Part shown: one piece after another, positions 9,130 to 19,180 of the stretch | Position numbering within the stretch: the stretch's first letter is position 1 | How the letters are laid out: every line of letters starts with the position of its first letter | From: Pedobacter rhodius | GTDB taxonomy: Bacteria; Bacteroidota; Bacteroidia; Sphingobacteriales; Sphingobacteriaceae | Length of the DNA: 64,000 bases | Direction: 5' to 3' | Assembly: GCF_027213645.1 (NCBI RefSeq) | Contig: NZ_JAPWGL010000001.1 | Span: 434,001-498,000 of the forward strand | Translations under genes and position numbers: made by a program | Notes under the pieces: model-generated | Databases searched by the model: none | The model's input: the letters and a program-made list of their open reading frames with translations, nothing else | What the model was told of the DNA's origin: nothing

Positions 9130-9777
9130 ATGGTTACGGTTTATTCTCTCACAGCCTTATTAGTTGCATACCTTTTTGGATCTATTCCAACTGCGGTTTG
9201 GTTGGGACAGGCTTTTTATGGTGTTGATGTCAGAGAGTATGGTAGTGGTAACGCTGGTGCCACGAATACGTTTCGGGTATTAGGGAAAAAGGCAGGCATT
9301 GCTGTGATGATTATCGACATTGCCAAAGGTTATACAGCTACCAATCTTGCCTATTTAATTGGCATGTCGGTTACGGGCCCCCAAAATTCTGTCGTTTTCG
9401 TTAACTATCAACTGGCACTTGGTGTAACTGCTGTTATGGGCCATTTATTCCCTGTATTTGCAGGTTTTAGAGGGGGGAAAGGCGTAGCAACACTTTTTGG
9501 AATGATATTAGCAGTAAACTTTGAAGCGTCTATGCTTTGCGTTCTGGTTTTCGTGGTGGTGTTACTGCTAACTAAATATGTTTCCCTGAGTTCTATATGC
9601 GCCGGATTTACTTTTCCGCTTAGTGTTGTATTCTTATTTCAGGTATCTATAAGGTCCGAAGTGTTGTATGGCATGGTCGTATGTGTTTTGATTTTAGTAA
9701 CACACCAGAAAAATCTCGAAAGATTGCTTAAAGGCAAAGAATCTAAAGTGTATTTGTTTAAGAAAAAGGCAAATTGA
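9130..9777 (+). CDS. plsY: Acyl-phosphate:glycerol-3-phosphate acyltransferase PlsY
   Basis: Inner-membrane enzyme that makes lysophosphatidate from acyl-phosphate, the first step of phospholipid synthesis. The 215 residues contain several membrane helices and all three PlsY motifs: GSIPTA at 17-22, GSGNAGATN at 38-46, and GHLFPVFAGFRGGKGVAT at 104-121. It follows nadC in the same direction and is followed by an M48 protease gene 94 bases on. There is nothing unusual in length or motifs. Confidence 0.96.
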   Translation: MVTVYSLTALLVAYLFGSIPTAVWLGQAFYGVDVREYGSGNAGATNTFRVLGKKAGIAVMIIDIAKGYTATNLAYLIGMSVTGPQNSVVFVNYQLALGVTAVMGHLFPVFAGFRGGKGVATLFGMILAVNFEASMLCVLVFVVVLLLTKYVSLSSICAGFTFPLSVVFLFQVSIRSEVLYGMVVCVLILVTHQKNLERLLKGKESKVYLFKKKAN

Positions 9778-9871
9778 TTTAACAAAACGCCTTCTTAAAA
9801 CTTATTTGTAATATTTCTGTTAATAGGAAGATTACTGATGAGGGATTAAAATCATTAACGACAAAAATTTT

Positions 9872-10678
9872 ATGAAAAAGTTATTCTTAACAGCAGGCAT
9901 TGCTGGTATTTTACTATTTAATTCGTGTTCCACTGTTCCTTTAACAGGAAGAAGCCGATTAGATTTGGTTAGCAACGATCAGGTTTTACCAATGGCATTT
10001 CAAGCCTACGGAGAATTTTTAAATGAAAATAAAGCTACTGTCTTACCGGCATCAAATGCCCAGGCATTAAAAGTGAAAACGATTGGAAGCAGGTTAATAA
10101 CTGCTGTTCAGAGCTATATGAACAATAACAACTATGGTAATTTAATTAAAGATTACAAATGGGAAGTTAATGTTGTGCAAAATAATGAAAAAAATGCCTG
10201 GTGCATGCCAGGCGGGAAGATTGTTGTTTACACCGGAATTCTTCCTGTAACACAAGACGATGCAGGTTTGGCAACTGTTATGGGACATGAAATTGCACAT
10301 GCTATTGCTGGTCACTCGGCAGAGCGGATGTCGCAGGAATTAGCCACCCAAGGGTTAGGTGCTGCGGCAGGTGTAGCCTTATCTAAAAACCCGCAGGCGC
10401 AGTCTATCTTCAATGCAGGTTACGGAATAGGCGGGCAGGTTGCCATGTTAAAATTCAGCCGTAACCAGGAATTGGAAGCTGACAGGCTAGGCTTAATTTT
10501 TATGGCTATGGCCGGATATAATCCACAAAGTGCAACCAGTTTCTGGAACAGGATGGCATCTGCTTCACAAAGCGGACAAAAACCACCGGAATTTTTAAGT
10601 ACACACCCAAGTGATGCAACGCGTATCGCGCAGATTCAAAAATATTTACCTGAAGCGCAACAGTATTACAAGAAATAA
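9872..10678 (+). CDS. M48-family zinc metallopeptidase lipoprotein
   Basis: A 268-residue protein with a lipobox (FNSC, Cys19), so attached to a membrane facing the periplasm. The zinc site is HEIAH at 139-143 with the downstream ligand in QELEAD (E200, D204), as in the LoiP/BepA and Oma1 branch of M48. The segment GGKIVVYTGIL (114-124) before the site and STHPSDATRI at the C-terminus are also typical. Such enzymes degrade misassembled outer-membrane proteins; the substrate here is unknown. It lacks the TPR domain of BepA. Two hairpin terminators follow it. Confidence 0.9.
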   Translation: MKKLFLTAGIAGILLFNSCSTVPLTGRSRLDLVSNDQVLPMAFQAYGEFLNENKATVLPASNAQALKVKTIGSRLITAVQSYMNNNNYGNLIKDYKWEVNVVQNNEKNAWCMPGGKIVVYTGILPVTQDDAGLATVMGHEIAHAIAGHSAERMSQELATQGLGAAAGVALSKNPQAQSIFNAGYGIGGQVAMLKFSRNQELEADRLGLIFMAMAGYNPQSATSFWNRMASASQSGQKPPEFLSTHPSDATRIAQIQKYLPEAQQYYKK

Positions 10679-10698
10679 GGTTGAAAGCCGTAAGGTAG

Positions 10699-10744
10699 AA
10701 AGGTGGAAGGTTTTGCATGATGCAGAGAATTCCACCTTTTTTTT
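10699..10744 (+). terminator. Intrinsic terminator after the M48 gene
   Basis: A 10-bp stem AAAGGTGGAA (10699-10708) / TTCCACCTTT (10730-10739), with a loop that can itself fold (TGCATGATGCA), is followed by a run of T to 10744. Confidence 0.75.
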
Positions 10745-10757
10745 GTTATTACTTCTG

Positions 10758-10788
10758 GTCTTAGCGTCTCGCTAAGACTTTTTATTTT
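10758..10788 (+). terminator. Second intrinsic terminator, tandem with the first
   Basis: A 9-bp stem GTCTTAGCG (10758-10766) / CGCTAAGAC (10770-10778) with a 3-base loop is followed by TTTTTATTTT. It lies 14 bases after the preceding terminator and would catch read-through towards the convergent pabB. Confidence 0.7.
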
Positions 10789-10901
10789 GTTAAGCTTTGA
10801 AAAACTTATTTAACTCGTAGCGGGATGTTACAATAAAAAAGATGTAATAATAAATTTAAAATGTGAAAACCATGCGTTGATCAGGTTGTTTCGACTAACA
10901 A

Positions 10902-12158
10902 CTAACCAACCAAAACCTTAAGTATAGCACTCGCTTTTAATAAACATTCATCAAACTCAGCTTTGGCGTCGCTTTGAAAAGTAATGGCGCCTCCAACCTG
11001 AAAAGACAGATAACTTTTTTCTTCGTTATAGAGGATGCTTCTGATAACCACATTGAAATCGAAGTCTCCGGCCGGACTTATACATCCAAAAGACCCTGAA
11101 TAAATTCCCCTTTTTGTTTTTTCATACTGCTCAATCAATTCCATGGCTTTTACCTTTGGTGCACCGGTCATAGAGCCCATTGGAAATGCATTTTTAATTG
11201 CATCGATAAAATGAATTGCCGGGTTTAGTTCACAGCTTATGGTCGAAATCATTTGGTGAACCTGCGGGAAGCTATAGATTCCAAATAACTCATCTACTTT
11301 AACGCTCCCTTTTACGGCCGATTTTGTAAGGTCGTGACGGACTAAATCAACTACCATTACATTTTCTGCCTGTTCTTTTGAGTTGTTTTTTAATTGTTGT
11401 TTGATTTGTTCATCTTCAATTAAATACTCGCTTCTTCTAGCTGTTCCCTTTATAGGTTGTGAAATGAGTTTAGCGCCACGTTTGCATAAAAAACGTTCGG
11501 GTGTAGCTGACAAAATATAATGCCCCTTAACTTTAAAGTAACCCGCAAAAGGCGTAGGGGAAACCTGATTCAGCAATTCAAAGGTTTGAACTGGATTGAT
11601 TATCGCATTTTCTGCAAAAAACTCCTGGCAAAAATTTACCTCATAAATATCACCACGGATAATATGCTCTTTTAAGCGATTTACTTTTTGAATGTAATCC
11701 GTTTTTGAAAATCGAGATTGAATGGTAAAGCCATAACTTGTTTTTTCATCAGTAACATGAAAAGAATTAATGTTTTCAAGGATTGATTTTTCGCCAAGTA
11801 ATACTTCAACTTCATTATTCTTGCTGACGATTAGGTATTCCGGAACGAAAAAATACAATTCCGGGAAGTTCAGTTCGTCTGGATTGTCAGATTTCAAATT
11901 TTCAGTTTCATTCTTTAAATCGTAACTAAAGAAACCAAAAAGCCATTGTTTATTTGCTTCGTAAAAGGCTTTTAATTCATCAAATGCATTTCCTTTTGAT
12001 GATTTCAATTCTGCTTTACGTCCGAAAGCTAAAACAAAATCATATTCAGAATAATTATCTTTGTAGTTGTTAGAATCTAAAAAGCAGCATACATCGAATT
12101 GGTTTGCCCAATGCAATGCTTTTTGCTTAAAATCGGATGAGTTTAATTGATTTTCCAA
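10902..12158 (-). CDS. pabB: Aminodeoxychorismate synthase component I (PabB-type chorismate-binding enzyme)
   Basis: Aminates chorismate to 4-amino-4-deoxychorismate for folate synthesis. This 418-residue protein has the chorismate-binding core of the PabB/TrpE family: the PabB-type PIKGTARR, then DLVRHDL, and FPMGSMTGAPK with IYSGSFGC near the C-terminus. The Lys of PIKG is the PabB nucleophile and argues against TrpE, which lacks it. Its start is TTG (12158), with a -7-like box (12166-12173) just upstream and no in-frame ATG near. No glutaminase (pabA) lies in the window. A class IV aminotransferase at 26576 could be the matching lyase. Confidence 0.88.
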   Translation of the reverse strand: MENQLNSSDFKQKALHWANQFDVCCFLDSNNYKDNYSEYDFVLAFGRKAELKSSKGNAFDELKAFYEANKQWLFGFFSYDLKNETENLKSDNPDELNFPELYFFVPEYLIVSKNNEVEVLLGEKSILENINSFHVTDEKTSYGFTIQSRFSKTDYIQKVNRLKEHIIRGDIYEVNFCQEFFAENAIINPVQTFELLNQVSPTPFAGYFKVKGHYILSATPERFLCKRGAKLISQPIKGTARRSEYLIEDEQIKQQLKNNSKEQAENVMVVDLVRHDLTKSAVKGSVKVDELFGIYSFPQVHQMISTISCELNPAIHFIDAIKNAFPMGSMTGAPKVKAMELIEQYEKTKRGIYSGSFGCISPAGDFDFNVVIRSILYNEEKSYLSFQVGGAITFQSDAKAEFDECLLKASAILKVLVG

Positions 12159-12165
12159 AGGGAGA

Positions 12166-12173
12166 CAAAGATA
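12166..12173 (-). promoter_or_regulatory. Possible -7 box for pabB
   Basis: On the minus strand TATCTTTG fits TAnnTTTG and ends 7 bases before the TTG start of pabB. The -33 position is T-rich but lacks a clear TTTG. Confidence 0.35.
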
Positions 12174-12300
12174 AATGACCGTAAAATAATTGAAAAGCTT
12201 CCGATGTAAAATCTTTCATCTTCAAAAATATTAAATGGGGCTTTAAACATTGTTAGGGATAAAATTTTAAAAGTGATACTGAATCTGTTTCCAGAAAAAA

Positions 12301-12606
12301 TTAAAAATTCTTTGGATTCATTTTAGTATGTCTAACTCTCAAAATTCTAATCGCATTATTCTCATTGCGATATGAGATTCTAATATGATGTTTTTCAAAA
12401 GCTCGATAAGTTCCATCATTGTCTTTTTTATACTTATCGATTTTATATTTTTGAGGATGTTTTGCAGCATCTGCTACAGCTTCGGTTAACGTACTTACTA
12501 CTTGTATTGCATTCTGTAATGATGCCTGGCTTATGTATTCGTATAATTCTTTAAGTTGACTTTGGGCTGTCTTTGTCCAGAAAACTTCAATATTATTCTT
12601 TACCAC
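12301..12606 (-). CDS. RelE/ParE-family toxin
   Basis: A 101-residue protein with the ParE/RelE layout: N-terminal WTKTAQSQLKELYEYI helices, a central HPQKYKIDKY, then the C-terminal strands YRAFEKHHIRISYR and IRILRVRHTKMNP. These residues match the Bacteroidota subgroup of plasmid-stabilisation toxins. Members either cleave ribosome-bound mRNA or poison gyrase; which one cannot be told here. The start is GTG, inside the last codons of the upstream antitoxin gene (7-base overlap), the usual translational coupling of such pairs. Confidence 0.87.
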   Translation of the reverse strand: MVKNNIEVFWTKTAQSQLKELYEYISQASLQNAIQVVSTLTEAVADAAKHPQKYKIDKYKKDNDGTYRAFEKHHIRISYRNENNAIRILRVRHTKMNPKNF

Positions 12607-12827
12607 TTATTAATATCTTTCAAAAACTGATTGTGTGTATTATGATGTCCTTTTTGGAATTCAAGCTCAGCATCATCAATTTCTGCATTATATTGTTCGA
12701 TGGTAATCATTGCATTTTCCTGTTTATTGGCTATAAAAGTTTTTAACAGTTTTACAATCGAGCTTTTGTCGGCGTCATTTAACTGCATAAAATAACTTAA
12801 CATTTCGTTTTCCAGTATAGTAGCCAT
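12600..12827 (-). CDS. Antitoxin partner of the RelE/ParE toxin
   Basis: A 75-residue acidic protein upstream of and overlapping the toxin gene. The first 50 residues are predicted helical (LSYFMQLNDADKSSIVKLLKTF), and the C-terminus has the pattern IEQYNAEIDDAELEFQKG with a final KDINKW, which I recall from other Bacteroidota ParE/RelE partners, where this part wraps the toxin. No clear DNA-binding motif of RHH or HTH type is visible, so autoregulation is uncertain. The role is called mainly from position. Confidence 0.75.
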   Translation of the reverse strand: MATILENEMLSYFMQLNDADKSSIVKLLKTFIANKQENAMITIEQYNAEIDDAELEFQKGHHNTHNQFLKDINKW

Positions 12828-12920
12828 AAGAAAAATCTTTTAATCAAAAATACTCAATTCATTATTGAAAAGCAAAAGTGGATAAACTTTAGTCTGCCAC
12901 AACGAATGTTATAATCAACC

Positions 12921-12949
12921 AAAAAGCAACCTTTATCTGGTTGCTTTTT
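12921..12949 (-). terminator. Intrinsic terminator after purA
   Basis: An 11-bp stem (plus-strand AAAAAGCAACC 12921-12931, GGTTGCTTTTT 12939-12949) with a 7-base loop lies 57 bases past the purA stop. T runs flank it on both strands, so it may work both ways. Confidence 0.72.
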
Positions 12950-13005
12950 TAAGTAATTTAACTAACAATAAAAATCTCTCTGCTGTGGTCGAGATGACGG
13001 AAATA

Positions 13006-14289
<1,284 letters not shown>

Positions 14290-14326
14290 TTAAAAATTAA
14301 GCTGGTTTTATTTTTTTTGAATTGAT

Positions 14327-14824
14327 TTAATTTGCTTCAATTTTTGCCGCTGTCGCCGCATTTTCACTTACTTTTCTGGCCATACTACAGTCAGAACAGA
14401 AACCATACAGATTTAATGAATGGTGTTTTACATCAAATTTTAAAAGATCGCCAACCATCGTCTGGATTTGATGGATACGGGGGTCACAGAATTCCACTAC
14501 TTTGCCGCACTCGATGCAAATTACGTGATCATGTTGACGATAACCGTAAGATTTTTCGAATTGAGCCATATTTTTACCAAACTGATGTTTCGTAACCAAA
14601 TCGCAGGAAACCAAAAGCTCTAAAGTATTGTAAACCGTAGCACGACTTACACGATATTTTTGGTTTTTCATATGGATGTAGAGGGTTTCAACATCAAAAT
14701 GGTCGTTTCGGGAATAAATTTCTTCCAATATTGCGAAACGTTCCGGTGTTTTACGCAGATTTTTGTTCTCTAAATAAGCTTCAAAAATCTTGCGAACCAG
14801 CTCATTTGTTTTTTGTTCAGACAT
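14327..14824 (-). CDS. Fur-family metal-responsive transcriptional regulator
   Basis: A 165-residue repressor with an N-terminal winged helix (recognition helix SRATVYNTLELL, 60-71) and a C-terminal dimer domain. Metal-binding residues are HDH (98-100) and two CxxC pairs, C103/C106 and C143/C146, the structural zinc site of Fur/PerR/Zur. It resembles Fur or PerR of Bacteroidota; the sensed metal or peroxide cannot be settled by eye. It lies between rel and purA, 174 bases after rel and 41 before purA. Confidence 0.88.
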   Translation of the reverse strand: MSEQKTNELVRKIFEAYLENKNLRKTPERFAILEEIYSRNDHFDVETLYIHMKNQKYRVSRATVYNTLELLVSCDLVTKHQFGKNMAQFEKSYGYRQHDHVICIECGKVVEFCDPRIHQIQTMVGDLLKFDVKHHSLNLYGFCSDCSMARKVSENAATAAKIEAN

Positions 14825-14998
14825 AGTTTTTAAACTCCGTTCAAAGGTATATAAATTGTTTGAATGTTTAATTGTTAGATTGTTGAAATGTTGTAATAAG
14901 TCAGCGGTTACCAGTTAAGAATTACCAGTCAGTTGCAGAAATAACTATTATCCGCACTAAACCCTTTTCTCAAACCTATTTCTAAACCCATGACCCGT

Positions 14999-17206
14999 TT
15001 ATGCATCAAATCTTGTTACCCCGGTTACGCCTTTAACCTGCAACAAGTTTTTAATCAAATTTTCAAGGTGTTCGGTATCATTAACAAAAATCATAATCGA
15101 GCCATCAAAAATTCCTTCATTGGTATCAACAGTAATTGAACGCATGTTTACTTTAAAATCGTTCGAGATAACTTTGGTAATGTTGTTAATCAAACCAACA
15201 TCATCAATTCCAACAATGCGTAAGCCTGTTAAAAAAGTGAGCTCCTGTTGTTTGTTCCATTTTGCCTTAACAATCCGATAACCATAGTTAGACATCAGCT
15301 GTGCAGCATTCGGGCAGTTTGTTCTATGAATTTTGATGCCTTCGCTTACGGTAACAAAACCAAAAACATCATCGCCGGGAATTGGGTTACAACAAGCGGC
15401 TAAAGTATAATCTATCTTTTGTAAATCTTCACCAATAAGCAAAATATCGTTCTCCGAACCCTTCATTTTGGTTTTAACCATATCAACCGTGAGGTTTTCA
15501 GGGCGTTCGGGGCTGCGGTTTTCTACTTCTTTTTCGCTTGATAAATATTCTTTAATGTCTTTAAGTTCAATTTTACCTAAAGCGACGTTTACAAATAATT
15601 CCTGTGTAGACGGCAGTTTAAAGAAATAGCTGATTTTTTGAATATTATCGGTATTGTAAGTGATTTTCAGCGACTTTAATTTACGTTCTAAAATCTCTTT
15701 ACCAGCTTCTGCAATTTTTCTTTTTTCTTCTTTTAATGAAGATTTTATTTTGGATTTAGCTTTTGCAGTAACCACAACGTTCAGCCAATCTTCTTTTGGC
15801 GTTTGCTTACTCGACGTAATAATTTCTACCTGATCGCCATTTTGCAGTTTATATGAAATAGGTACAAGTTTGTGGTTCACTTTTGCGCCAATACAGGTTG
15901 CGCCAACATCTGTATGAATTTCAAATGCAAAATCTAAAGCCGTTGCACCTAATGGTAATTGAATCAGCGCCCCTTTCGGCGTGAAAATAAAAATCTCATC
16001 AGAAAAAAGGTTCATTTTGAAATCATCCAAAAAGTCCAAAGCATTGGCTTCAGGGTTATTCAGCATTTCCCGAACTTTTTGAATCCATTGATCCAAACCA
16101 TTATCATTGCTCGATTCTTTATATTTCCAATGAGCTGCGAAACCCTTTTCCGCAATTTCATTCATACGTTGCGTACGAATCTGAACTTCAACCCACTGCC
16201 CACGTGGCCCCATCACCGTTGTGTGGAGCGATTCATAACCATTTCCTTTAGGTGAAGACACCCAGTCGCGTAAACGATCCGGATTTGGGCGATATAAGTC
16301 AGTTACAATGGAATACGCTTTCCAGCAATCGGCTTTTTCATTTTCGTAGGCACTATCCAAAATAATTCTGATGGCAAAAAGATCGTAAACTTCCTCAAAA
16401 GGGATATTTTTCTTCTTCATCTTGTTCCAGATGGAGTGAATAGATTTTGGCCTGCCATAAACATCGGCCACCAAACCTTGCTCGTGCACGATTTCATCAA
16501 TAGGTTCTACAAACTTTTTAATGAACATATTGCGCTCAGCCTTTTTTTCATTTAGTTTTTTTGCAATGAACTTATAGGTTTCGGGTTCCAAATATTTCAT
16601 TGAAAGATCTTCAAGCTCTGATTTTATAGCGTATAAACCTAAGCGATGGGCGAGGGGCGCATATAAGTAAATGGTTTCTGACGCAATTTTTAACTGTTTA
16701 TGCCGTGGCATAAAATCCATCGTCCGCATATTGTGCAGTCTATCGGCCAGTTTTATCAAAATTACCCTAACGTCATCGGCAAGGGTAAGTAACATTTTAC
16801 GAAAATTCTCTGCCTGTAAAGAGCTGTTTGTATCAAAAACACCCGAAATTTTCGTCAGTCCATCGATTATTTTGGCTGTCTTTTTGCCAAATTCACGTTC
16901 AATATCTTCCAGTGTGATATCGGTGTCTTCAACTACATCATGCAATAATGCACAAACAATAGAGGTTGTGCCCAGCCCGATTTCTTCAGCTGCAATTTGA
17001 GCTACGGCAATCGGATGGTAAATATATGGTTCGCCAGATTTGCGGCGCATATCTTTATGGCTTTCCAGCGCCATATCGAAGGCTTTTCTTATCTCCTTTT
17101 TATCTCCTTTTTGTAAAGTTGATTTACTTGCCCGGAGTAATGCCCTATATCGTTTTAATATTTCTTGTTTCTCTGCCTCTAAATCAATCACTAACTCTGT
17201 TTTCAT
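14999..17206 (-). CDS. RelA/SpoT-family bifunctional (p)ppGpp synthetase/hydrolase
   Basis: Makes and degrades the stringent alarmone. The 735 residues contain: an HD hydrolase domain (HPIAVAQ at 64-70, LLHD at 87-90, ED at 93-94, all present, so hydrolase likely active), the synthetase domain with YGRPKSIHSIWNKM, DLFAIRI and GYESLHTTV, then TGS (about 400-465), a zinc-finger-like stretch with CCNPIPGDDVFGFV, and a C-terminal ACT domain (GIDDVGLINNITKVIS). This is the long Rel form usual where only one long enzyme exists. The gene begins the rel-fur-purA series and is divergent from the DUF4294 gene. Confidence 0.96.
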   Translation of the reverse strand: MKTELVIDLEAEKQEILKRYRALLRASKSTLQKGDKKEIRKAFDMALESHKDMRRKSGEPYIYHPIAVAQIAAEEIGLGTTSIVCALLHDVVEDTDITLEDIEREFGKKTAKIIDGLTKISGVFDTNSSLQAENFRKMLLTLADDVRVILIKLADRLHNMRTMDFMPRHKQLKIASETIYLYAPLAHRLGLYAIKSELEDLSMKYLEPETYKFIAKKLNEKKAERNMFIKKFVEPIDEIVHEQGLVADVYGRPKSIHSIWNKMKKKNIPFEEVYDLFAIRIILDSAYENEKADCWKAYSIVTDLYRPNPDRLRDWVSSPKGNGYESLHTTVMGPRGQWVEVQIRTQRMNEIAEKGFAAHWKYKESSNDNGLDQWIQKVREMLNNPEANALDFLDDFKMNLFSDEIFIFTPKGALIQLPLGATALDFAFEIHTDVGATCIGAKVNHKLVPISYKLQNGDQVEIITSSKQTPKEDWLNVVVTAKAKSKIKSSLKEEKRKIAEAGKEILERKLKSLKITYNTDNIQKISYFFKLPSTQELFVNVALGKIELKDIKEYLSSEKEVENRSPERPENLTVDMVKTKMKGSENDILLIGEDLQKIDYTLAACCNPIPGDDVFGFVTVSEGIKIHRTNCPNAAQLMSNYGYRIVKAKWNKQQELTFLTGLRIVGIDDVGLINNITKVISNDFKVNMRSITVDTNEGIFDGSIMIFVNDTEHLENLIKNLLQVKGVTGVTRFDA

Positions 17207-17293
17207 TTGTATTTTTTGCGTAAAAAATTGCGTCTTATTATAGAATAAAACTTATATTAGTTTTATAAAACTTCTAATATATGAAATAACACC

Positions 17294-17301
17294 TAACTTT
17301 G
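17294..17301 (+). promoter_or_regulatory. Possible -7 box for the DUF4294 gene
   Basis: TAACTTTG fits TAnnTTTG and ends 15 bases before the ATG at 17317. It overlaps a TTG that could be read as an earlier start, which supports the ATG. No clear TTTG at -33. Confidence 0.4.
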
Positions 17302-17316
17302 TTGAGGTATAAATTT

Positions 17317-17931
17317 ATGAAATTAAAAGGGCTAATCATTCTGTTTATTGTCATGATTTTTAGTGTTTCACTAAAAGCCCAGGAAAATAGTAACCCCATC
17401 TTTCCAAAAATGGGAAAAACGGATACCATTCGCGTTACTTCAACAAATGATAATGGTGTAATGATTCCATGGATGCAGCTTAATGAGGTTTCTATTTATG
17501 CAGCCAGGATCTGGAAGTCGCCGCAGGAGCAAGCCGCTTTTAACAGGTTACGGTATAATGTTTTGAAAGTGATGCCTTATGCGCTATTTGCCAAAAGGAG
17601 ATACGAGCAGTTGGAACGGGATTTATTAACTGCTCCGGAAAAGAAAGACCAAAAAAACCTGGTTAAGCAATGTGATAAAGAAATTAAGGATATGTTTAAT
17701 CGGGAGATTAAAGATTTAACCATAACCCAGGGTCAGATATTAACCAAATTAATTGACAGGGAAGTTGGACGTACTACTTATGATATTGTTAAGCAAACAA
17801 AAGGTGGCTTTGCAGCGTTTTCATATCAAATTATTGCCCGTGTGGTTGGTCATAATTTAAAAAGTACTTACGACAAGGACGAAGACCGGGATATCGAATC
17901 CATTATCCGCTCTTCGGGATTCTATCAATAA
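17317..17931 (+). CDS. DUF4294 family exported protein
   Basis: From the ATG at 17317 this is a 204-residue protein with a signal peptide (about 1-19, ending LKAQ). The body fits DUF4294: IPWMQLNEVSIYAARIW, a conserved LRYNVLKVMPYALFAKRRYEQL helix, then QGQILTKLIDREVGRTTYDIVK. The family is restricted to Bacteroidota as far as I know and has no known function. It is followed after 9 bases by the peroxidase gene and then by bshB1, so the three are probably one unit, which might hint at envelope or redox stress. Confidence 0.82.
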   Translation: MKLKGLIILFIVMIFSVSLKAQENSNPIFPKMGKTDTIRVTSTNDNGVMIPWMQLNEVSIYAARIWKSPQEQAAFNRLRYNVLKVMPYALFAKRRYEQLERDLLTAPEKKDQKNLVKQCDKEIKDMFNREIKDLTITQGQILTKLIDREVGRTTYDIVKQTKGGFAAFSYQIIARVVGHNLKSTYDKDEDRDIESIIRSSGFYQ

Positions 17932-17940
17932 CCGTAAAAA

Positions 17941-18453
17941 ATGAAGGAAACCATTCCGAATATCTATTCATTTAAGGTGAAAAAGATTACAGGCGAAGAT
18001 CAATTGCTGTCTGCCTACAGAAATAAAGTTATCTTAATTGTCAATACAGCATCTGAATGTGGTTTTACACCTCAACTTGGTGAATTACAGCAATTAAAGG
18101 ATGAAATTAATAATCCTGATTTTGAAATATTAGGTTTTCCTACAAATGATTTTGGCAAGCAAGAACCACTTAATGGGAATGATATCAGTTCATTCTGCGA
18201 AATAAATCATGGTGTAAAATTTCCTGTTTTCGATAAAATTATGGTTCGTGGGGCGCATGCTCATCCATTATACCAGTTTCTTAGCGATAAGAAACTTAAT
18301 ACGAAATTAAGTTCCGTTCCGAGGTGGAATTTTCATAAATACCTGATTAACAGAAAAGGTGAAATCGAAGATTATTTTTTTCCTTTCACAAAGCCTTTGA
18401 GTTCAAAAATTAAGAAAAAAGTTCAGCGCCTGCTGGAGCACAATACCAAGTAA
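17941..18453 (+). CDS. Glutathione peroxidase-family thiol peroxidase
   Basis: Reduces hydroperoxides through Cys40 in NTASECGFTPQL, where animal enzymes have selenocysteine. The 170 residues also show the tetrad context FPTNDFGKQEP (Gln) and WNFHKYLI (Trp, Asn). There is no signal peptide, so it is cytoplasmic. Most bacterial members use thioredoxin. Here the next gene, four bases on, is bshB1 of bacillithiol synthesis, so a bacillithiol link is possible but unproven. Confidence 0.92.
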   Translation: MKETIPNIYSFKVKKITGEDQLLSAYRNKVILIVNTASECGFTPQLGELQQLKDEINNPDFEILGFPTNDFGKQEPLNGNDISSFCEINHGVKFPVFDKIMVRGAHAHPLYQFLSDKKLNTKLSSVPRWNFHKYLINRKGEIEDYFFPFTKPLSSKIKKKVQRLLEHNTK

Positions 18454-18457
18454 TTTA

Positions 18458-19174
18458 ATGAAATTAGATATTTTAGTTATAGCCGTTCATCCTGACGATG
18501 CAGAATTGTGCTGTTCAGGAACGATTTTGAAACATATTGCATTAGGGAAAAAAGTTGGTATAGTAGATTTAACAAGGGGTGAATTAGGTACGAGAGGAAC
18601 AGCAGAAACCCGCGATGAAGAGGCTGCAGATTCAGCGAAAATTTTAGGTTTGCACGCCCGTGAAAATCTTCGTTTCAGAGATGGTTTTTTTCAAAACGAC
18701 GAAGCACACAGATTAGAAGTAATTAAGGTTATTCGAAAGTATCAACCCGAAATTATACTAAGTAATGCATTAGAAGACAGGCATCCAGACCACGGCAGGG
18801 CAGGCGACCTGGTTTATGATTCGGTTTTCTTATCGGGTTTGCCAAAAATTGAAACCGAACTTCAAGGGCAAAAACAAGAAGCCCACCGCCCCAGATTGTT
18901 ATTGCAGTACATTCAGGATAGATACCTCAAGCCGGATATAATTATCGACATTACGGAACATATGGACACTAAAATAAAATCGATTCAGGCTTTTAAAACT
19001 CAGTTTTACAACCCCGATGTAGAAGGATTAGAAACCTATATATCTTCTCCCGAATTTTTTGAAAGTATGATTGGTCGTTCAAGGGAGTTTGGAAAAAGTA
19101 TTGGAGCAACTTTTGGCGAGGGCTTTACCTCGAGGAAGTTATTAGGTGTTAATAATTTGTTTGATTTGAGGTAA
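18458..19174 (+). CDS. bshB1: Bacillithiol biosynthesis deacetylase BshB1
   Basis: Removes the acetyl group from GlcNAc-malate, the second step of bacillithiol synthesis. The 238 residues belong to the LmbE/PIG-L zinc deacetylases: AVHPDDAEL at 9-17 (zinc ligands H11, D14), TRGELGTRGT (39-48) and HPDHGRAGDL (110-119, third ligand). BshB1 features such as ENLRFRDGFF are present. It closes the DUF4294-peroxidase-bshB1 unit. bshA and bshC are not in this window. Confidence 0.93.
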   Translation: MKLDILVIAVHPDDAELCCSGTILKHIALGKKVGIVDLTRGELGTRGTAETRDEEAADSAKILGLHARENLRFRDGFFQNDEAHRLEVIKVIRKYQPEIILSNALEDRHPDHGRAGDLVYDSVFLSGLPKIETELQGQKQEAHRPRLLLQYIQDRYLKPDIIIDITEHMDTKIKSIQAFKTQFYNPDVEGLETYISSPEFFESMIGRSREFGKSIGATFGEGFTSRKLLGVNNLFDLR

Positions 19175-19180
19175 TATGAT

